DNA from: Martinezella miluonensis | GTDB taxonomy: Bacteria; Pseudomonadota; Alphaproteobacteria; Rhizobiales; Rhizobiaceae | Length of the DNA stretch: 55,927 bases | Reading direction: 5' to 3' | NCBI RefSeq assembly: GCF_900094545.1 | Contig: NZ_FMAH01000043.1 | Location: 1 to 55,927 of the forward strand | Part shown: positions 9,507-18,963 of the stretch, in pieces | Numbering within the stretch: the first letter of the stretch is position 1 | Layout: each line of letters opens with the position of its first letter | Notes under the pieces: generated by a model | Told to the model about the DNA's origin: nothing | Database searches by the model: none | The model's input: the letters and a program-made list of their open reading frames with translations, nothing else | Program-made: the position numbers and the translations under genes

Positions 9507-10421
9507 ATGAGCATTGAAACCATGCGGCAGGCGCTGACCGGCGTATCCGGCGTTCCAGTGACGGCCTATGATGGAAGCGGCGAGGTAGAACCGCGCGTGA
9601 CCGCCAGGGTCTATCAGCGCGTGGCTGCCGCCGGCATTCACAACATCGTTGCGGCAGGCAACACCGGCGAGTTCTATGCGCTGACGCCAGAGGAAATCTG
9701 CCGCGTCCACGAAGCTGCGATATCAGGCGTCGATGGCAAAGCGCCGGTCACGGCGGCAATCGGCCGCTCGTTGCGCGAGGCGATCCGCATGGCCAAGGAT
9801 GCCGCCTCCATCGGTGCCTCGGCGGTAATGTCCCATCAACCCGTGGATCCCTTCGCCGCTCCTGCTTCGCAGATCGACTATTTCCGCGACCTGGCGGAGG
9901 CTTCGCCCCTGCCACTGGTTGCCTATGTCCGTGCCGATGGCTTCAGCGTCGACGACATGGTTCGACTGGCCGGCCACGGCAATATTGCCGGCATCAAGTT
10001 TGCGACGACGGACCTGATGTTGCTGACGCGGGCGATCGCCGCTTCTGACCCCAATGGTGCACTGTTCGTTTGCGGTCTGGCCGAAAGCTGGGCGCCGACC
10101 TTTGCGGCGGCTGGGGCGCGGGGTTTCACCTCCGGGCTCGTCAACGTGGCACCAAAGCTGTCGCTTGCCGTTCACGCGGCCCTGGTGAAAGGCGATTTTG
10201 CCGCTGCGCGGGCCATAGTCAACAAGCTCGAACCCTTCGAGCGCATGCGCACCAAGTTCCGCAATGGGGCAAACGTCACCGTGGTCAAGGAGGCGGTCAC
10301 ATATTCCGGCTTGAATGTCGGGCCGGTCCGCGTTCCCGGCCTGCCACGCCTCGACGAGAAGGATCGCGACGAGTTGTTTGCTTTGCTTCGTGGTTGGCAG
10401 GAAACGGGCGACGCCTTTTAG
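9507..10421 (+). CDS. DapA/NAL-family lyase or dehydratase, likely acting on a keto-deoxy sugar acid
   Basis: A 304-residue (beta/alpha)8 Schiff-base enzyme of the dihydrodipicolinate synthase/N-acetylneuraminate lyase family. The GNTGEFYALTPEE segment near residues 47-60 is a family hallmark, and the Schiff-base Lys is in AGIKFATTD. The middle Tyr region reads VAYVRADGF, closer to 5-dehydro-4-deoxyglucarate dehydratases (YNRD) than to DapA (YNVP), and GFTSGLVNVAP also points that way. I chose the ATG at 9507, where homology begins. Its place behind the GntR gene and opposite the enolase-superfamily dehydratase suggests it handles the 2-keto-3-deoxy product. The exact reaction, aldol cleavage or dehydration/decarboxylation, cannot be decided. 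Confidence 0.85.
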   Translation: MSIETMRQALTGVSGVPVTAYDGSGEVEPRVTARVYQRVAAAGIHNIVAAGNTGEFYALTPEEICRVHEAAISGVDGKAPVTAAIGRSLREAIRMAKDAASIGASAVMSHQPVDPFAAPASQIDYFRDLAEASPLPLVAYVRADGFSVDDMVRLAGHGNIAGIKFATTDLMLLTRAIAASDPNGALFVCGLAESWAPTFAAAGARGFTSGLVNVAPKLSLAVHAALVKGDFAAARAIVNKLEPFERMRTKFRNGANVTVVKEAVTYSGLNVGPVRVPGLPRLDEKDRDELFALLRGWQETGDAF

Positions 10422-10474
10422 GGCCGAATTCAACCGGCGTCGAAAAATCTCGTTTCGGCGCCCAAGACGATGAG

Positions 10475-10515
10475 GGCTGAGATCTCCGGTTGCTGATCTA
10501 TATGGCGTCTCAGCC
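10475..10515. terminator. Stem-loop between convergent units
   Basis: GGCTGAGA (10475-10482) pairs perfectly with TCTCAGCC (10508-10515) across a 25-base loop. It lies 53 bases after the DapA-like gene and overlaps the stop of the small leftward frame, so it could end transcription from both sides. The loop is long and the T run is poor. Confidence 0.45.
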
Positions 10516-10707
10516 TTGTTGGTCTTCGGGCTTGCGTCGCAGCTGCACGATTTCATCGACAAGCAGTAGTTCGGTGACGCGAACGAGCAGGTCAACATCT
10601 TCCTGATGATTTTTCTCTGACGAGCATTCGTCGTGGCGACGGAGTGAGAAGGTCATGGCGATGGCTGGCCGTTTTATGGCTATCAATCGAGGCCCGTCGC
10701 GTTTCAT
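10510..10707 (-). CDS. Possible 65-residue fourth gene of the FecBCE-type operon
   Basis: I do not recognise this protein. The ATG overlaps the TGA of the ATPase gene by four bases (ATGA). That is the same junction used between the other two pairs in this operon, so it would be translationally coupled. The product is basic at its N-terminus and has an amphipathic, Leu/Val-rich C-terminal half (DLLVRVTELLLVDEIVQL) that could form a helix. A stem-loop overlaps its stop codon, as expected for an operon end. It may still be a chance frame; the coupling geometry is the main support. Confidence 0.45.
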   Translation of the reverse strand: MKRDGPRLIAIKRPAIAMTFSLRRHDECSSEKNHQEDVDLLVRVTELLLVDEIVQLRRKPEDQQG

Positions 10708-11465
10708 CGAAGGTAATGAACGTGAGGCCGCCCATGATGGCGTGAGGTCTCGACCCGTGCTTCCACGGCGAAGACGTCGCTTAAGAGATCTTCGGTCAGC
10801 ACATCTTGCGGGGTGCCGGTGGCAACGATCTTGCCCTGCTGCATGATGATCAGCCGGTCGCAGAACATGGCGGCATGGTTGAGATCGTGAAGTGCGATGA
10901 TGCTGGTGACCGGCAAGCCGGCAACCAACCGCATCAGGCTAATCTGATGCTGGATATCGAGATGGTTGGTTGGTTCATCGAGGATGAGTTCCTTCGGCGC
11001 CTGTGCCAGGGCTCGTGCGATATGGGTGCGCTGCTTTTCTCCGCCCGACAGGCTCTGCCATCGGTCGTTGCGTTTCCCCATCATGCCGGTGCGTTCAAGT
11101 GCGTTTTCGACAGCCTCGTCGTCCGCCGAGGTCCAGCCTGAAAACATCGATCGATGCGGAAATCGACCGAGCTTTACCACATCGATGACCTTGAGATTGG
11201 CGTCGGTGGTACTGTGCTGTTCGACGAAGGCGATACGCTTTGCGATCGAACGGCGAGGCATCTGCCGAAGATCCTTTTGCTCAAGGATGATGCGGCCGGA
11301 ATTCGGTCGTTTCAATCCGGCAAGCAGGCGCAGAAGCGAAGTCTTGCCGGAGCCGTTGGGTCCGAGCAGGCCCAGCATCTTGCCGGCCGGCACCTCGAAG
11401 GAGACCCCATCGAGAATGGTCCTCGCGCCGATTTTCCAGATGATGTTGTCGGCCTTGATGCTCAT
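10704..11465 (-). CDS. ABC ATPase of a siderophore/haem/corrinoid-type importer (FecE-like)
   Basis: A 253-residue ATPase with Walker A GPNGSGKTS near residues 35-43, signature LSGGEKQR, Walker B LILDEPTNHLD and the His switch in ALHDLN. The EPTNHLD string is typical of the FecE/FhuC/BtuD group. Its start overlaps the permease stop by four bases. It energises the importer formed with the 10-helix permease and the binding protein upstream. The ligand, Fe(III)-siderophore, haem or corrinoid, is not readable from this subunit. Confidence 0.93.
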   Translation of the reverse strand: MSIKADNIIWKIGARTILDGVSFEVPAGKMLGLLGPNGSGKTSLLRLLAGLKRPNSGRIILEQKDLRQMPRRSIAKRIAFVEQHSTTDANLKVIDVVKLGRFPHRSMFSGWTSADDEAVENALERTGMMGKRNDRWQSLSGGEKQRTHIARALAQAPKELILDEPTNHLDIQHQISLMRLVAGLPVTSIIALHDLNHAAMFCDRLIIMQQGKIVATGTPQDVLTEDLLSDVFAVEARVETSRHHGRPHVHYLR

Positions 11466-12502
11466 GATGCGCGCTGGAACCGGTAGAGAATGATCGAGAA
11501 GAAGGGAACGCCCACCAGTGCCGTGACCACCCCGATCGGTAGAACTTGTTGGGGGATGAGGAGGCGCGAGGCGATATCCGCCAGCACCATGAAGATTGCT
11601 CCGACGATGGCGCAGGCCGGCAGCAGCCGGACATGGAGCGGCCCGACGACGAAGCGCGCCACATGCGGCACGACGAGACCGACAAATCCAATCGAACCGA
11701 CCATGCTCACGATCGTTGCCGTCATCATCGCGGTCAGTGCGAAGAATCCGATGCGCGCTCGCCCGACATTAACGCCAAGCGACGAGGCCGCCTCATCACC
11801 AAAGGCGAATGCATCGAGGACGCGCGCGTTAAGCAGGCAGGCGGCTAGACCTAAGTTGACAATGGTTGAAACCAGCATGAATTCCGGCCAGCGGACGCCG
11901 CCGAAACTACCGAGTAGCCAGAACATCACATCGCGCGCTTGCTGTGCATTTCCCGATGTCGTCACGATATAGGACGTTGCGGCGTTGAACAGCTGAGAGG
12001 CGGCAACGCCGGCAAGGATCGTGCGATCAGCGCCGCCTCGTGTGCCGTTTGACAAGAGAGCGACGAAGAGAAAGGCTGTAAATGCGCCGGCAAAGGCCCC
12101 GGCCGAGAGCGAAACGGCGCCAGCGCCGACACCCAATATGACGATTGCCACGGCGCCGGTCGAAGCGCCCGCTGAAATGCCGAGCACATAGGGTTCGGCA
12201 AGTGGATTTCGAAGGAGCGACTGCATGATCGCTCCCGATAGCGCCAGGCCGGCTCCGCAGAAAGCAGCCACCAATGCCCGACTGAGGCGATAGTCCCAGA
12301 TCACCGTTTCGTGGATGCGGTTAAGTTCGATCCCCGTCCATCCCAGCTTGTTGGTGACGGCATGGAAGGTCGTCGACAGCGGGATCGGCAGGTCGCCGAT
12401 ACCGACGCTGACACCGATAATCAGGCTGATCGCCGCAAGAGAAGCGAAAAGCAGCAGGCCGATAGCGGCCAGCTGCCTGAGGGTCCGATAAGTGGCGGTC
12501 AC
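11462..12502 (-). CDS. FecCD-family ABC permease
   Basis: A 346-residue membrane protein of the FecCD/BtuC type with about ten helices, working as a homodimer. Family landmarks are RLSRALVAAFCGAGLALSGA near residue 75 (the R-hP-R-h-h-h-x-h-h-x-G-x-x-L-x-x-x-G pattern), NPLAEPYVLGISAGAS, and GFVGLVVPHVAR toward the C-terminus. The stop overlaps the ATPase start and the start overlaps the binding-protein stop, each by four bases. It carries iron chelates or corrinoids across the inner membrane. Confidence 0.94.
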   Translation of the reverse strand: MTATYRTLRQLAAIGLLLFASLAAISLIIGVSVGIGDLPIPLSTTFHAVTNKLGWTGIELNRIHETVIWDYRLSRALVAAFCGAGLALSGAIMQSLLRNPLAEPYVLGISAGASTGAVAIVILGVGAGAVSLSAGAFAGAFTAFLFVALLSNGTRGGADRTILAGVAASQLFNAATSYIVTTSGNAQQARDVMFWLLGSFGGVRWPEFMLVSTIVNLGLAACLLNARVLDAFAFGDEAASSLGVNVGRARIGFFALTAMMTATIVSMVGSIGFVGLVVPHVARFVVGPLHVRLLPACAIVGAIFMVLADIASRLLIPQQVLPIGVVTALVGVPFFSIILYRFQRAS

Positions 12503-13524
12503 TTCAGGAGGCCAAGCGCCTTGAGTTGCTGGGCGACCTGCTCGGCGCCATAGATCGTCCGGATGGTCGGGTTCATTGCCTGGCCGTCCATGACGACGAT
12601 GGCCTTGTTCTTGACCGCAGGAAGCTGGCTGACGGCGGGATCGGCGGTGAGAAACTTGATCTTGGCTTCCGGCTTGTCGAGTTCCCAGCGATTGCGATCA
12701 AGGCTGGCGACGACAATGACGTCCGGGTTGGCGGCGATGATGCTCTCCCAGCCGAGCGTCGGCCATTCCGCCTCTGCCGTAATCGCGTTACGGCCGCCAA
12801 GCAGATCGGCGATAAATCCGGATGCACTGTTCTTGCCGCCAAGATAGGCGTCGGAGGAGGGCGACTGGCTGGAAAACCAGAAGACATAGGAGAGCTTTCT
12901 GCCATCTTTCGACACGGTCGAGCGCAGAGCCGCTTCACGTGCCCTGAAATCGGCAATCAGGGCCTGCCCGCGGTCGGGCACATTAAAGATCTGCGAGAGC
13001 TCGTCGATCTCCCTGTAGAGAAGGTCCATGTTCCAGAGCTGGGCGCGGCTGCCATATTGGTCCTTGACCACAGCGGTGCTGAGGCATGTGCTCGGCGAAA
13101 GATAGGTCGGGATGCCGACCTTTTCGAAATCCTCACGCTTGGCGACCTTGCTGTTCGGCCCCATCAGGCTTGGCAGGGCGGCGGCGACGAAATCGGGATT
13201 TTCGGAAAGGATCGATTCAAAAGTGGGGAACTCGACGGTCAGGAGCTTGACCTTGGCATTGGCGTCGGCGAGCTGCGGGAGAACCTTGCTCGGCCAAAAG
13301 GCGGTGCCAACCATTTTGCCCTCGAGACCGAGCAGAAGAAGGATTTCGGCACTATTCTGTCCGAGCCCGATCGCGCGCTCCGGAGCTTTTTGGAACGTGA
13401 CCTTGCTGCCGCAATTATCGATAGTCAATGGATAGCTGGTCGAAGCCGCTGAGGCTGTCGTCACAGCGAAGCCGAGTGCGGCACAAAGGCCCGAGACGGC
13501 CAAAAATGATTTCAATATGGTCAC
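12499..13524 (-). CDS. Periplasmic binding protein of the siderophore/corrinoid class
   Basis: A 341-residue class III (helical-backbone) binding protein with an N-terminal Sec signal ending near Ala-Ser-Ala (residues 24-27). The N-lobe begins YPLTIDNCG and PERAIGLGQNSAEILLLLGL, the C-lobe has NPDVIVVASLDR. These fit the FecB/BtuF group and the set often annotated as F420-0-type binding proteins. The start is GTG at 13524 with AGGA about ten bases upstream. The order binding protein-permease-ATPase with overlapping junctions indicates one transcript. No outer-membrane receptor lies in the window, so the ligand must be inferred elsewhere. Confidence 0.9.
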   Translation of the reverse strand: MTILKSFLAVSGLCAALGFAVTTASAASTSYPLTIDNCGSKVTFQKAPERAIGLGQNSAEILLLLGLEGKMVGTAFWPSKVLPQLADANAKVKLLTVEFPTFESILSENPDFVAAALPSLMGPNSKVAKREDFEKVGIPTYLSPSTCLSTAVVKDQYGSRAQLWNMDLLYREIDELSQIFNVPDRGQALIADFRAREAALRSTVSKDGRKLSYVFWFSSQSPSSDAYLGGKNSASGFIADLLGGRNAITAEAEWPTLGWESIIAANPDVIVVASLDRNRWELDKPEAKIKFLTADPAVSQLPAVKNKAIVVMDGQAMNPTIRTIYGAEQVAQQLKALGLLK

Positions 13525-13553
13525 GGAAAATATCCTGGCGATTACTGTGCGCT

Positions 13554-13622
13554 CTAACCCATGAAAGCGTCTGCGGCCGTATAGCCCAGCCAGGTGATTA
13601 AAAACAAGAGAGTTAAACTCAT
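13554..13622 (-). CDS. Possible 22-residue hydrophobic leader peptide
   Basis: A tiny frame 29 bases upstream of the binding-protein gene, on the same strand. It encodes a strongly hydrophobic peptide (MSLTLLFLITWLGYTAAD and four more residues). No good ribosome-binding site precedes it. It could be a translated leader, a small membrane protein or chance. No known family comes to mind. Confidence 0.25.
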   Translation of the reverse strand: MSLTLLFLITWLGYTAADAFMG

Positions 13623-13723
13623 ATTTACGTGGCGCTTGAAAATAGGAGGAGGCTTGAATAGCGGCAATTTCCCTAGCCTAAAGGCAGGCCCTGAGGATCG
13701 AGCACCTCCAACCCATGTGTCAT

Positions 13724-13749
13724 GGCGCCGAAGATTTATCCTCGGCGCC
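13724..13749 (-). terminator. Stem-loop ending the beta-galactosidase operon
   Basis: GGCGCCGA (13724-13731) and TCGGCGCC (13742-13749) form a perfect eight-base stem with a ten-base loop. It begins 17 bases after the stop of the GH42 gene. A T run is lacking, so the terminator call is moderate. Confidence 0.55.
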
Positions 13750-13766
13750 TGCATTTCATTGGCGTG

Positions 13767-15908
13767 TCAGGCCGATTGTTCGATCACCAGTACGCCATAG
13801 CCGCTAAGTTCGGTCGTGCCCGATATAGCCTTGTCGGTCAGCAGATCGATACCCGCCGGCAGATTGACGGTCTTCGGTTCATGCTCCGTATTGAGAACGA
13901 ACAGCAGTTTCCTGCCTTCACCTTCTCGCAGCGACACTTCGACACCCGCCGGCAGGTCCTGCACCAGGGGCATCACCACACCGTCGCCAATCACCATATC
14001 GCGGATAGTTTCAGCAAGCGGCTCGGTCAGATAGGTGCCGAGATAATAGACCTGACCATTGCCATGCCGGCGCCGCGTCAGCATGGGAGAGCCTTCCAGA
14101 AAGCGGTCGGACCAATGGCCGATGATCTCAGTATCCGCGGTCGTTTCCAGCTTCTCGTAAAGGTGCCCAGCCTCCAGCTGGCGGTTTCCGATCGCATAGG
14201 CATATTTGCGTGAGGCCGACGTCGCTGCCGGACGTGGCGAGGGTTGGTGGCTGCCGATGCCGCCCTCGCGGAAACCGGTGAACAGCCCGTCCGCACCTGG
14301 AGCGGAGACGGGGCCGAATTCGTAGACGCGCACGCCCGAAAGCTTCGAAAGTGCCGTGCCCGGCGCCTGAGTGCGGATGATGTGGTTGTTGTCGTCGCGG
14401 GTTCCCGTCATCGCCGACAGGATGAGCGTGCCGCCATCGGTGACGAATTTCTCCATCGCTGCCGACCACTCCTGCTTCCACATGACCCAATGGGGAACGT
14501 AGAGAGCCTTGATGCGCGACAGATCGTCTTCCGGATGGATGAAGCCGCAGGCGATGCCTGCCTTGTAGCAGGCGCGGTGCAGATGGGCAGCGTCCTGCAT
14601 GGGGCTCGGCAGGCCGATCGCATAGGTCTTGTAGGCTTCCTGATTGTCGAAATCCGCTCCGGCGATGGCAATGTCCATGCGAACCGTCGTGCCGAGAAGC
14701 TTGTCCTCGATCTTGCGGATGTCCGACGCGAATTGCTTGGCTTCCTCGTAACGGCGACGCGGAACGTCATCGTGGTCGATAATGCCGTTCCAATAGATCT
14801 CGGCGCCGAAATGCGCGGGACGCCAGCGGAAGAACATCAGGCCGTCTGCGCCGCGCGAGACCGAGGTCATCGCCATGCGGCGCATCTCGCCCGGTTCGGG
14901 AACGGATGAGGAAAAGCCCGGCTGGCTGCCGAGGCCCGAGGCCTGTTCTGGAACGATGAAATTGCCGGAATAGGCGCGGCACTGATCGAGATGAAAGGCT
15001 TGCGTGATCGCATGCCCGCCGCTGCGACGCATCTCGTCATAGAGGAAGGGATAGATGTCGAAGCCGATGAAATCGAGATCCTGGCCGAACTGGCCGCGGA
15101 AGTCGATGTCCGCGAGGTTGCCGAGATTATGGAAGATGAACCATGCGGGATTGGTAGCTCTTAGAATTTCCACCTGATCGTGCTGGAAGAGGGCCGTGGC
15201 GAAGGCGAGAAAGCGGTGATAGTCCTGCACATGACCGGGGCTCGAGAAGGATGGATTCATCGGCTTCGGGAAGACGATCTGGTCGAAGCTTTGATAGGCT
15301 GTCGCCCAGAAATCGCCGCCCCAGGCAAAGTTCAGCGCGTCGATTGTCGCGTATTTCGCGCGGCAGAATTTCTGGAACTCGATGAGCGCCGATGGGGAGT
15401 AGCTTTCGGACGTGGTCGTGTTCAGTTCGTTATCCGTCTGCCAGCCGATGACGTGAGGATTGTCCCGGTAATGCTCGGCCATCGCACGGGTGATGCGCTG
15501 GCTGTGTCGGCGCAGCACCGGGCTTGTCGTGTCGCAATGCTGGCGCGATCCATGGCTTGCCTGCCTGCCATTGGCATCGACGCGCAGGACTTCGGGGTAT
15601 TTTGCCGTCAGCCAGCGCGGCGGTGTTGCCGTCGGTGTGCAAAGGATGGTCTTGATGCCGTGTTTGGCCAGGCCGGCGATCGCCTTGTCGAAGAGCGAAA
15701 AATCGAAATGATCCTCATGCGGCTCCATGATATGCCAGGCGAATTCCGCCATGCGAACGGCGTTGAAACCGGCGGCTGCCATGCGTTCGGCATCGCGTTC
15801 CCAATAGCTCTCATCGACATGTTCGGGATAATGCGGCACACCGACCATGAAGCCGTCGAGATTGAGCGTCCGCCAGACCGACAGCGGTTTTCTTTCCAAA
15901 ACTTTCAT
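13767..15908 (-). CDS. GH42 beta-galactosidase
   Basis: A 713-residue cytoplasmic glycosidase of family GH42 that should release galactose from beta-galactosides. The catalytic barrel fills residues about 15-400. The acid/base is Glu161 in WQTDNELN and the nucleophile Glu321 in VPEQASG. The trimerisation and C-terminal beta domains follow, ending near the usual length of about 690-710. There is no signal peptide, so the substrate must be imported. I chose the ATG at 15908: the protein then starts just before the GVPHYPEHV motif, and the longer frame would run into the ATPase gene upstream. It is the last gene of the importer operon, 17 bases after the ATPase gene. Plant cell-wall galactan or galactoside fragments are plausible substrates. 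Confidence 0.93.
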   Translation of the reverse strand: MKVLERKPLSVWRTLNLDGFMVGVPHYPEHVDESYWERDAERMAAAGFNAVRMAEFAWHIMEPHEDHFDFSLFDKAIAGLAKHGIKTILCTPTATPPRWLTAKYPEVLRVDANGRQASHGSRQHCDTTSPVLRRHSQRITRAMAEHYRDNPHVIGWQTDNELNTTTSESYSPSALIEFQKFCRAKYATIDALNFAWGGDFWATAYQSFDQIVFPKPMNPSFSSPGHVQDYHRFLAFATALFQHDQVEILRATNPAWFIFHNLGNLADIDFRGQFGQDLDFIGFDIYPFLYDEMRRSGGHAITQAFHLDQCRAYSGNFIVPEQASGLGSQPGFSSSVPEPGEMRRMAMTSVSRGADGLMFFRWRPAHFGAEIYWNGIIDHDDVPRRRYEEAKQFASDIRKIEDKLLGTTVRMDIAIAGADFDNQEAYKTYAIGLPSPMQDAAHLHRACYKAGIACGFIHPEDDLSRIKALYVPHWVMWKQEWSAAMEKFVTDGGTLILSAMTGTRDDNNHIIRTQAPGTALSKLSGVRVYEFGPVSAPGADGLFTGFREGGIGSHQPSPRPAATSASRKYAYAIGNRQLEAGHLYEKLETTADTEIIGHWSDRFLEGSPMLTRRRHGNGQVYYLGTYLTEPLAETIRDMVIGDGVVMPLVQDLPAGVEVSLREGEGRKLLFVLNTEHEPKTVNLPAGIDLLTDKAISGTTELSGYGVLVIEQSA

Positions 15909-15925
15909 GAAATCACAAGCTTTCT

Positions 15926-17077
<1,152 letters not shown>

Positions 17078-17116
17078 CAGTGATACTCCAAATCGTCTCC
17101 AACAATGCCGGAAAGG

Positions 17117-17968
17117 TCAGCCCTTGACGGCGCCCATGGTGAGGCCTGCGATGAAATGCTTTTGCATCAGGAAGAACATCAGGACCGGGGGGATGGCGAC
17201 GAACAATGTTGCCGCCGCCACGATGTTCCAGGCTGACGTCCATTCGCCTCTGAGGTTGTTCAGGCCTGCCGTCACCGGTTTCACGACGTCGCTCTGGGTG
17301 AGCACGATCGCCCAGAAATAATCGTTCCAGACGAAGGTAAAGATCAGGATCGCAAGCGCTGCGAGCGCCGGCCGCATCAGCGGTATGACGACATGGCGCA
17401 TGGTCTGCCAGGGAGATGCCCCTTCCGCACGCGCGGCCTGGAACAATTCGTCGGGGAGCGCCGCGATGAAATTGCGCATGAATAGGGTCGCGAAGCCGGT
17501 CTGGAAGGCGACATGGAAGATGATCAATGCGAAATAGGTGTCGTAGAGGCCAACCGAGACCATGAGGTCGCGCACCGGGATCATCATGATCTGCGCGGGC
17601 AGGAAGTTGCCGCCGACGAAGAGCGAGAAGAGCAGCCCATTGCCGCGAAAATTATAGCGCGCAAGCACGTAGCCGGTCAGCGTCGAGAACACGAGAACCA
17701 GCAACACCGAGGGCAGGGTGATGATGAGGCTGTTGATGAAATAGCCCCACATGTTCGTCTGCTGGAACACCGACTGGAAGTTCTCGATGAGATTGAAGTG
17801 CTCGGGCCAGCTCCAGTATTTGCCGGCCATGATTTCATCGGCCGTCTTGGAAGCAGTCAGCATGACGGCAAAAAGCGGCAGCAGCCAGAGTATGAGGATC
17901 AGGCCGACGAAGCCGGTATAAAGGCCGCGAAGCGCGGGCTTTTCGTCTGGGATAGGGCGAGGATACAT
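17117..17968 (-). CDS. CUT1 sugar ABC permease, MalG type
   Basis: A 283-residue inner-membrane protein with six helices and the coupling loop ELFQAARAEGASPWQTMRHVVIPLMRP. The C-terminus ends in GLTMGAVKG, the usual ending of the MalG group. I chose the ATG at 17968, which overlaps the stop of the MalF-type gene by four bases. The longer frame at 18259 would lie inside that gene. It forms the channel with the MalF-type subunit. Confidence 0.94.
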   Translation of the reverse strand: MYPRPIPDEKPALRGLYTGFVGLILILWLLPLFAVMLTASKTADEIMAGKYWSWPEHFNLIENFQSVFQQTNMWGYFINSLIITLPSVLLVLVFSTLTGYVLARYNFRGNGLLFSLFVGGNFLPAQIMMIPVRDLMVSVGLYDTYFALIIFHVAFQTGFATLFMRNFIAALPDELFQAARAEGASPWQTMRHVVIPLMRPALAALAILIFTFVWNDYFWAIVLTQSDVVKPVTAGLNNLRGEWTSAWNIVAAATLFVAIPPVLMFFLMQKHFIAGLTMGAVKG

Positions 17969-18843
17969 CAGCGCGTCTCCCGTTCCATGCGCACCATGAC
18001 ACGCAGATACCAGGTGATGAAAATGATCATGATTGCAAAGAGGACGGTGGCGATCGCAGCGCCGTAGCCGAAACGATAGGAGAAGATCGACTGTTCGTAC
18101 ATCTGGTAGGCCAGCACCTCCGACGAGCCGAACGGGCCGCCCGATGTCATCACCGCGATCATGTCGAAGGATCGCAAGGCGCCGACGACCGTCACGGCAA
18201 GCGCAATGAAACCCACCTGGCGCAACTGTGGCAGAACGACGTGCCAGAGCATGTTCCAACCGCGCGCGCCATCGACACGTCCTGCCCCGATGATATCGGA
18301 GCTCAGATTATTGAGGCCGGCGAGAAAGAGCACCATGCAAAATGCGATCTGCGGCCAGAGCGCGGCGGCGACAATGGCAAAGGTCACGAAATGCTCGTCG
18401 GCAAGCAGTGCCGGTGCCGTCGCCCCGAAAAGACCGAAGATCAGAGCAAGGAGCCCATAATTCGGGTCATAGACCCAGCCGAACACGACGCCGACTGTGA
18501 CTGTTGCCAGCACCAGCGGGATGAAGAAGAGCGACTTCAATATCCGCATGCCGCTAATCTGTTGGTTGACGAGCAGCGCCAGCGCCAGTCCAAGCGGCGG
18601 TGCCGCCATGAACATGGCAAGCCATATCAGGTTGTTCTTTAGTGAAACGTAGAATTGGGGGTCGGAAAGGAGTTCGGAATAGTTCGCCAATCCCACCCAG
18701 GTCTTCTGGCCGACGCCGTCCCAATCGAAGAACGATATCCAGACCGATTCCGCCGAGGAGGCGATGATGATCGTCCCGAACAGGATGCATCCCGGCACAA
18801 TAAAGAGGACGGGCGTCAGCCAGTTCCTGTGCTTTTTCCACAT
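17968..18843 (-). CDS. CUT1 sugar ABC permease, MalF type
   Basis: A 291-residue inner-membrane subunit with six helices and a coupling loop beginning IIGAGRVDGARGWNMLWHVV. The N-terminal helix is preceded by a basic MWKKHRN segment. It is followed directly by the MalG-type gene with a four-base overlap. Together with the ATPase and the binding protein it forms a carbohydrate importer whose gene neighbour, a GH42 enzyme, points to galactosides. Confidence 0.94.
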   Translation of the reverse strand: MWKKHRNWLTPVLFIVPGCILFGTIIIASSAESVWISFFDWDGVGQKTWVGLANYSELLSDPQFYVSLKNNLIWLAMFMAAPPLGLALALLVNQQISGMRILKSLFFIPLVLATVTVGVVFGWVYDPNYGLLALIFGLFGATAPALLADEHFVTFAIVAAALWPQIAFCMVLFLAGLNNLSSDIIGAGRVDGARGWNMLWHVVLPQLRQVGFIALAVTVVGALRSFDMIAVMTSGGPFGSSEVLAYQMYEQSIFSYRFGYGAAIATVLFAIMIIFITWYLRVMVRMERETR

Positions 18844-18906
18844 GGCTCAGACTTTTTGGTTCGATAACTCGAGGCGCTTCAGCAAGTGCTGCTTTTGATG
18901 ACAGGC

Positions 18907-18946
18907 GCGGCGGGCGCAGCGGGCCGCAAGACCCACGACCCGCCGC
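18907..18946 (-). terminator. GC-rich stem-loop behind the sugar-binding-protein gene
   Basis: GCGGCGGG (18907-18914) pairs with CCCGCCGC (18939-18946). It sits in the 120-base gap between binding-protein and permease genes and lacks a T run. It probably limits read-through or stabilises the upstream message. Confidence 0.5.
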
Positions 18947-18963
18947 GGCTTGGTCCGGGAGGA

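Noticed and set aside
13525..13766. Possible cobalamin riboswitch upstream of the FecB/BtuF-like gene
   Set aside because: GGTGC and AGGGAA fragments occur in roughly the right order, but the core GCNACTG region and the B12-box are not recognisable, so the match is not better than chance.
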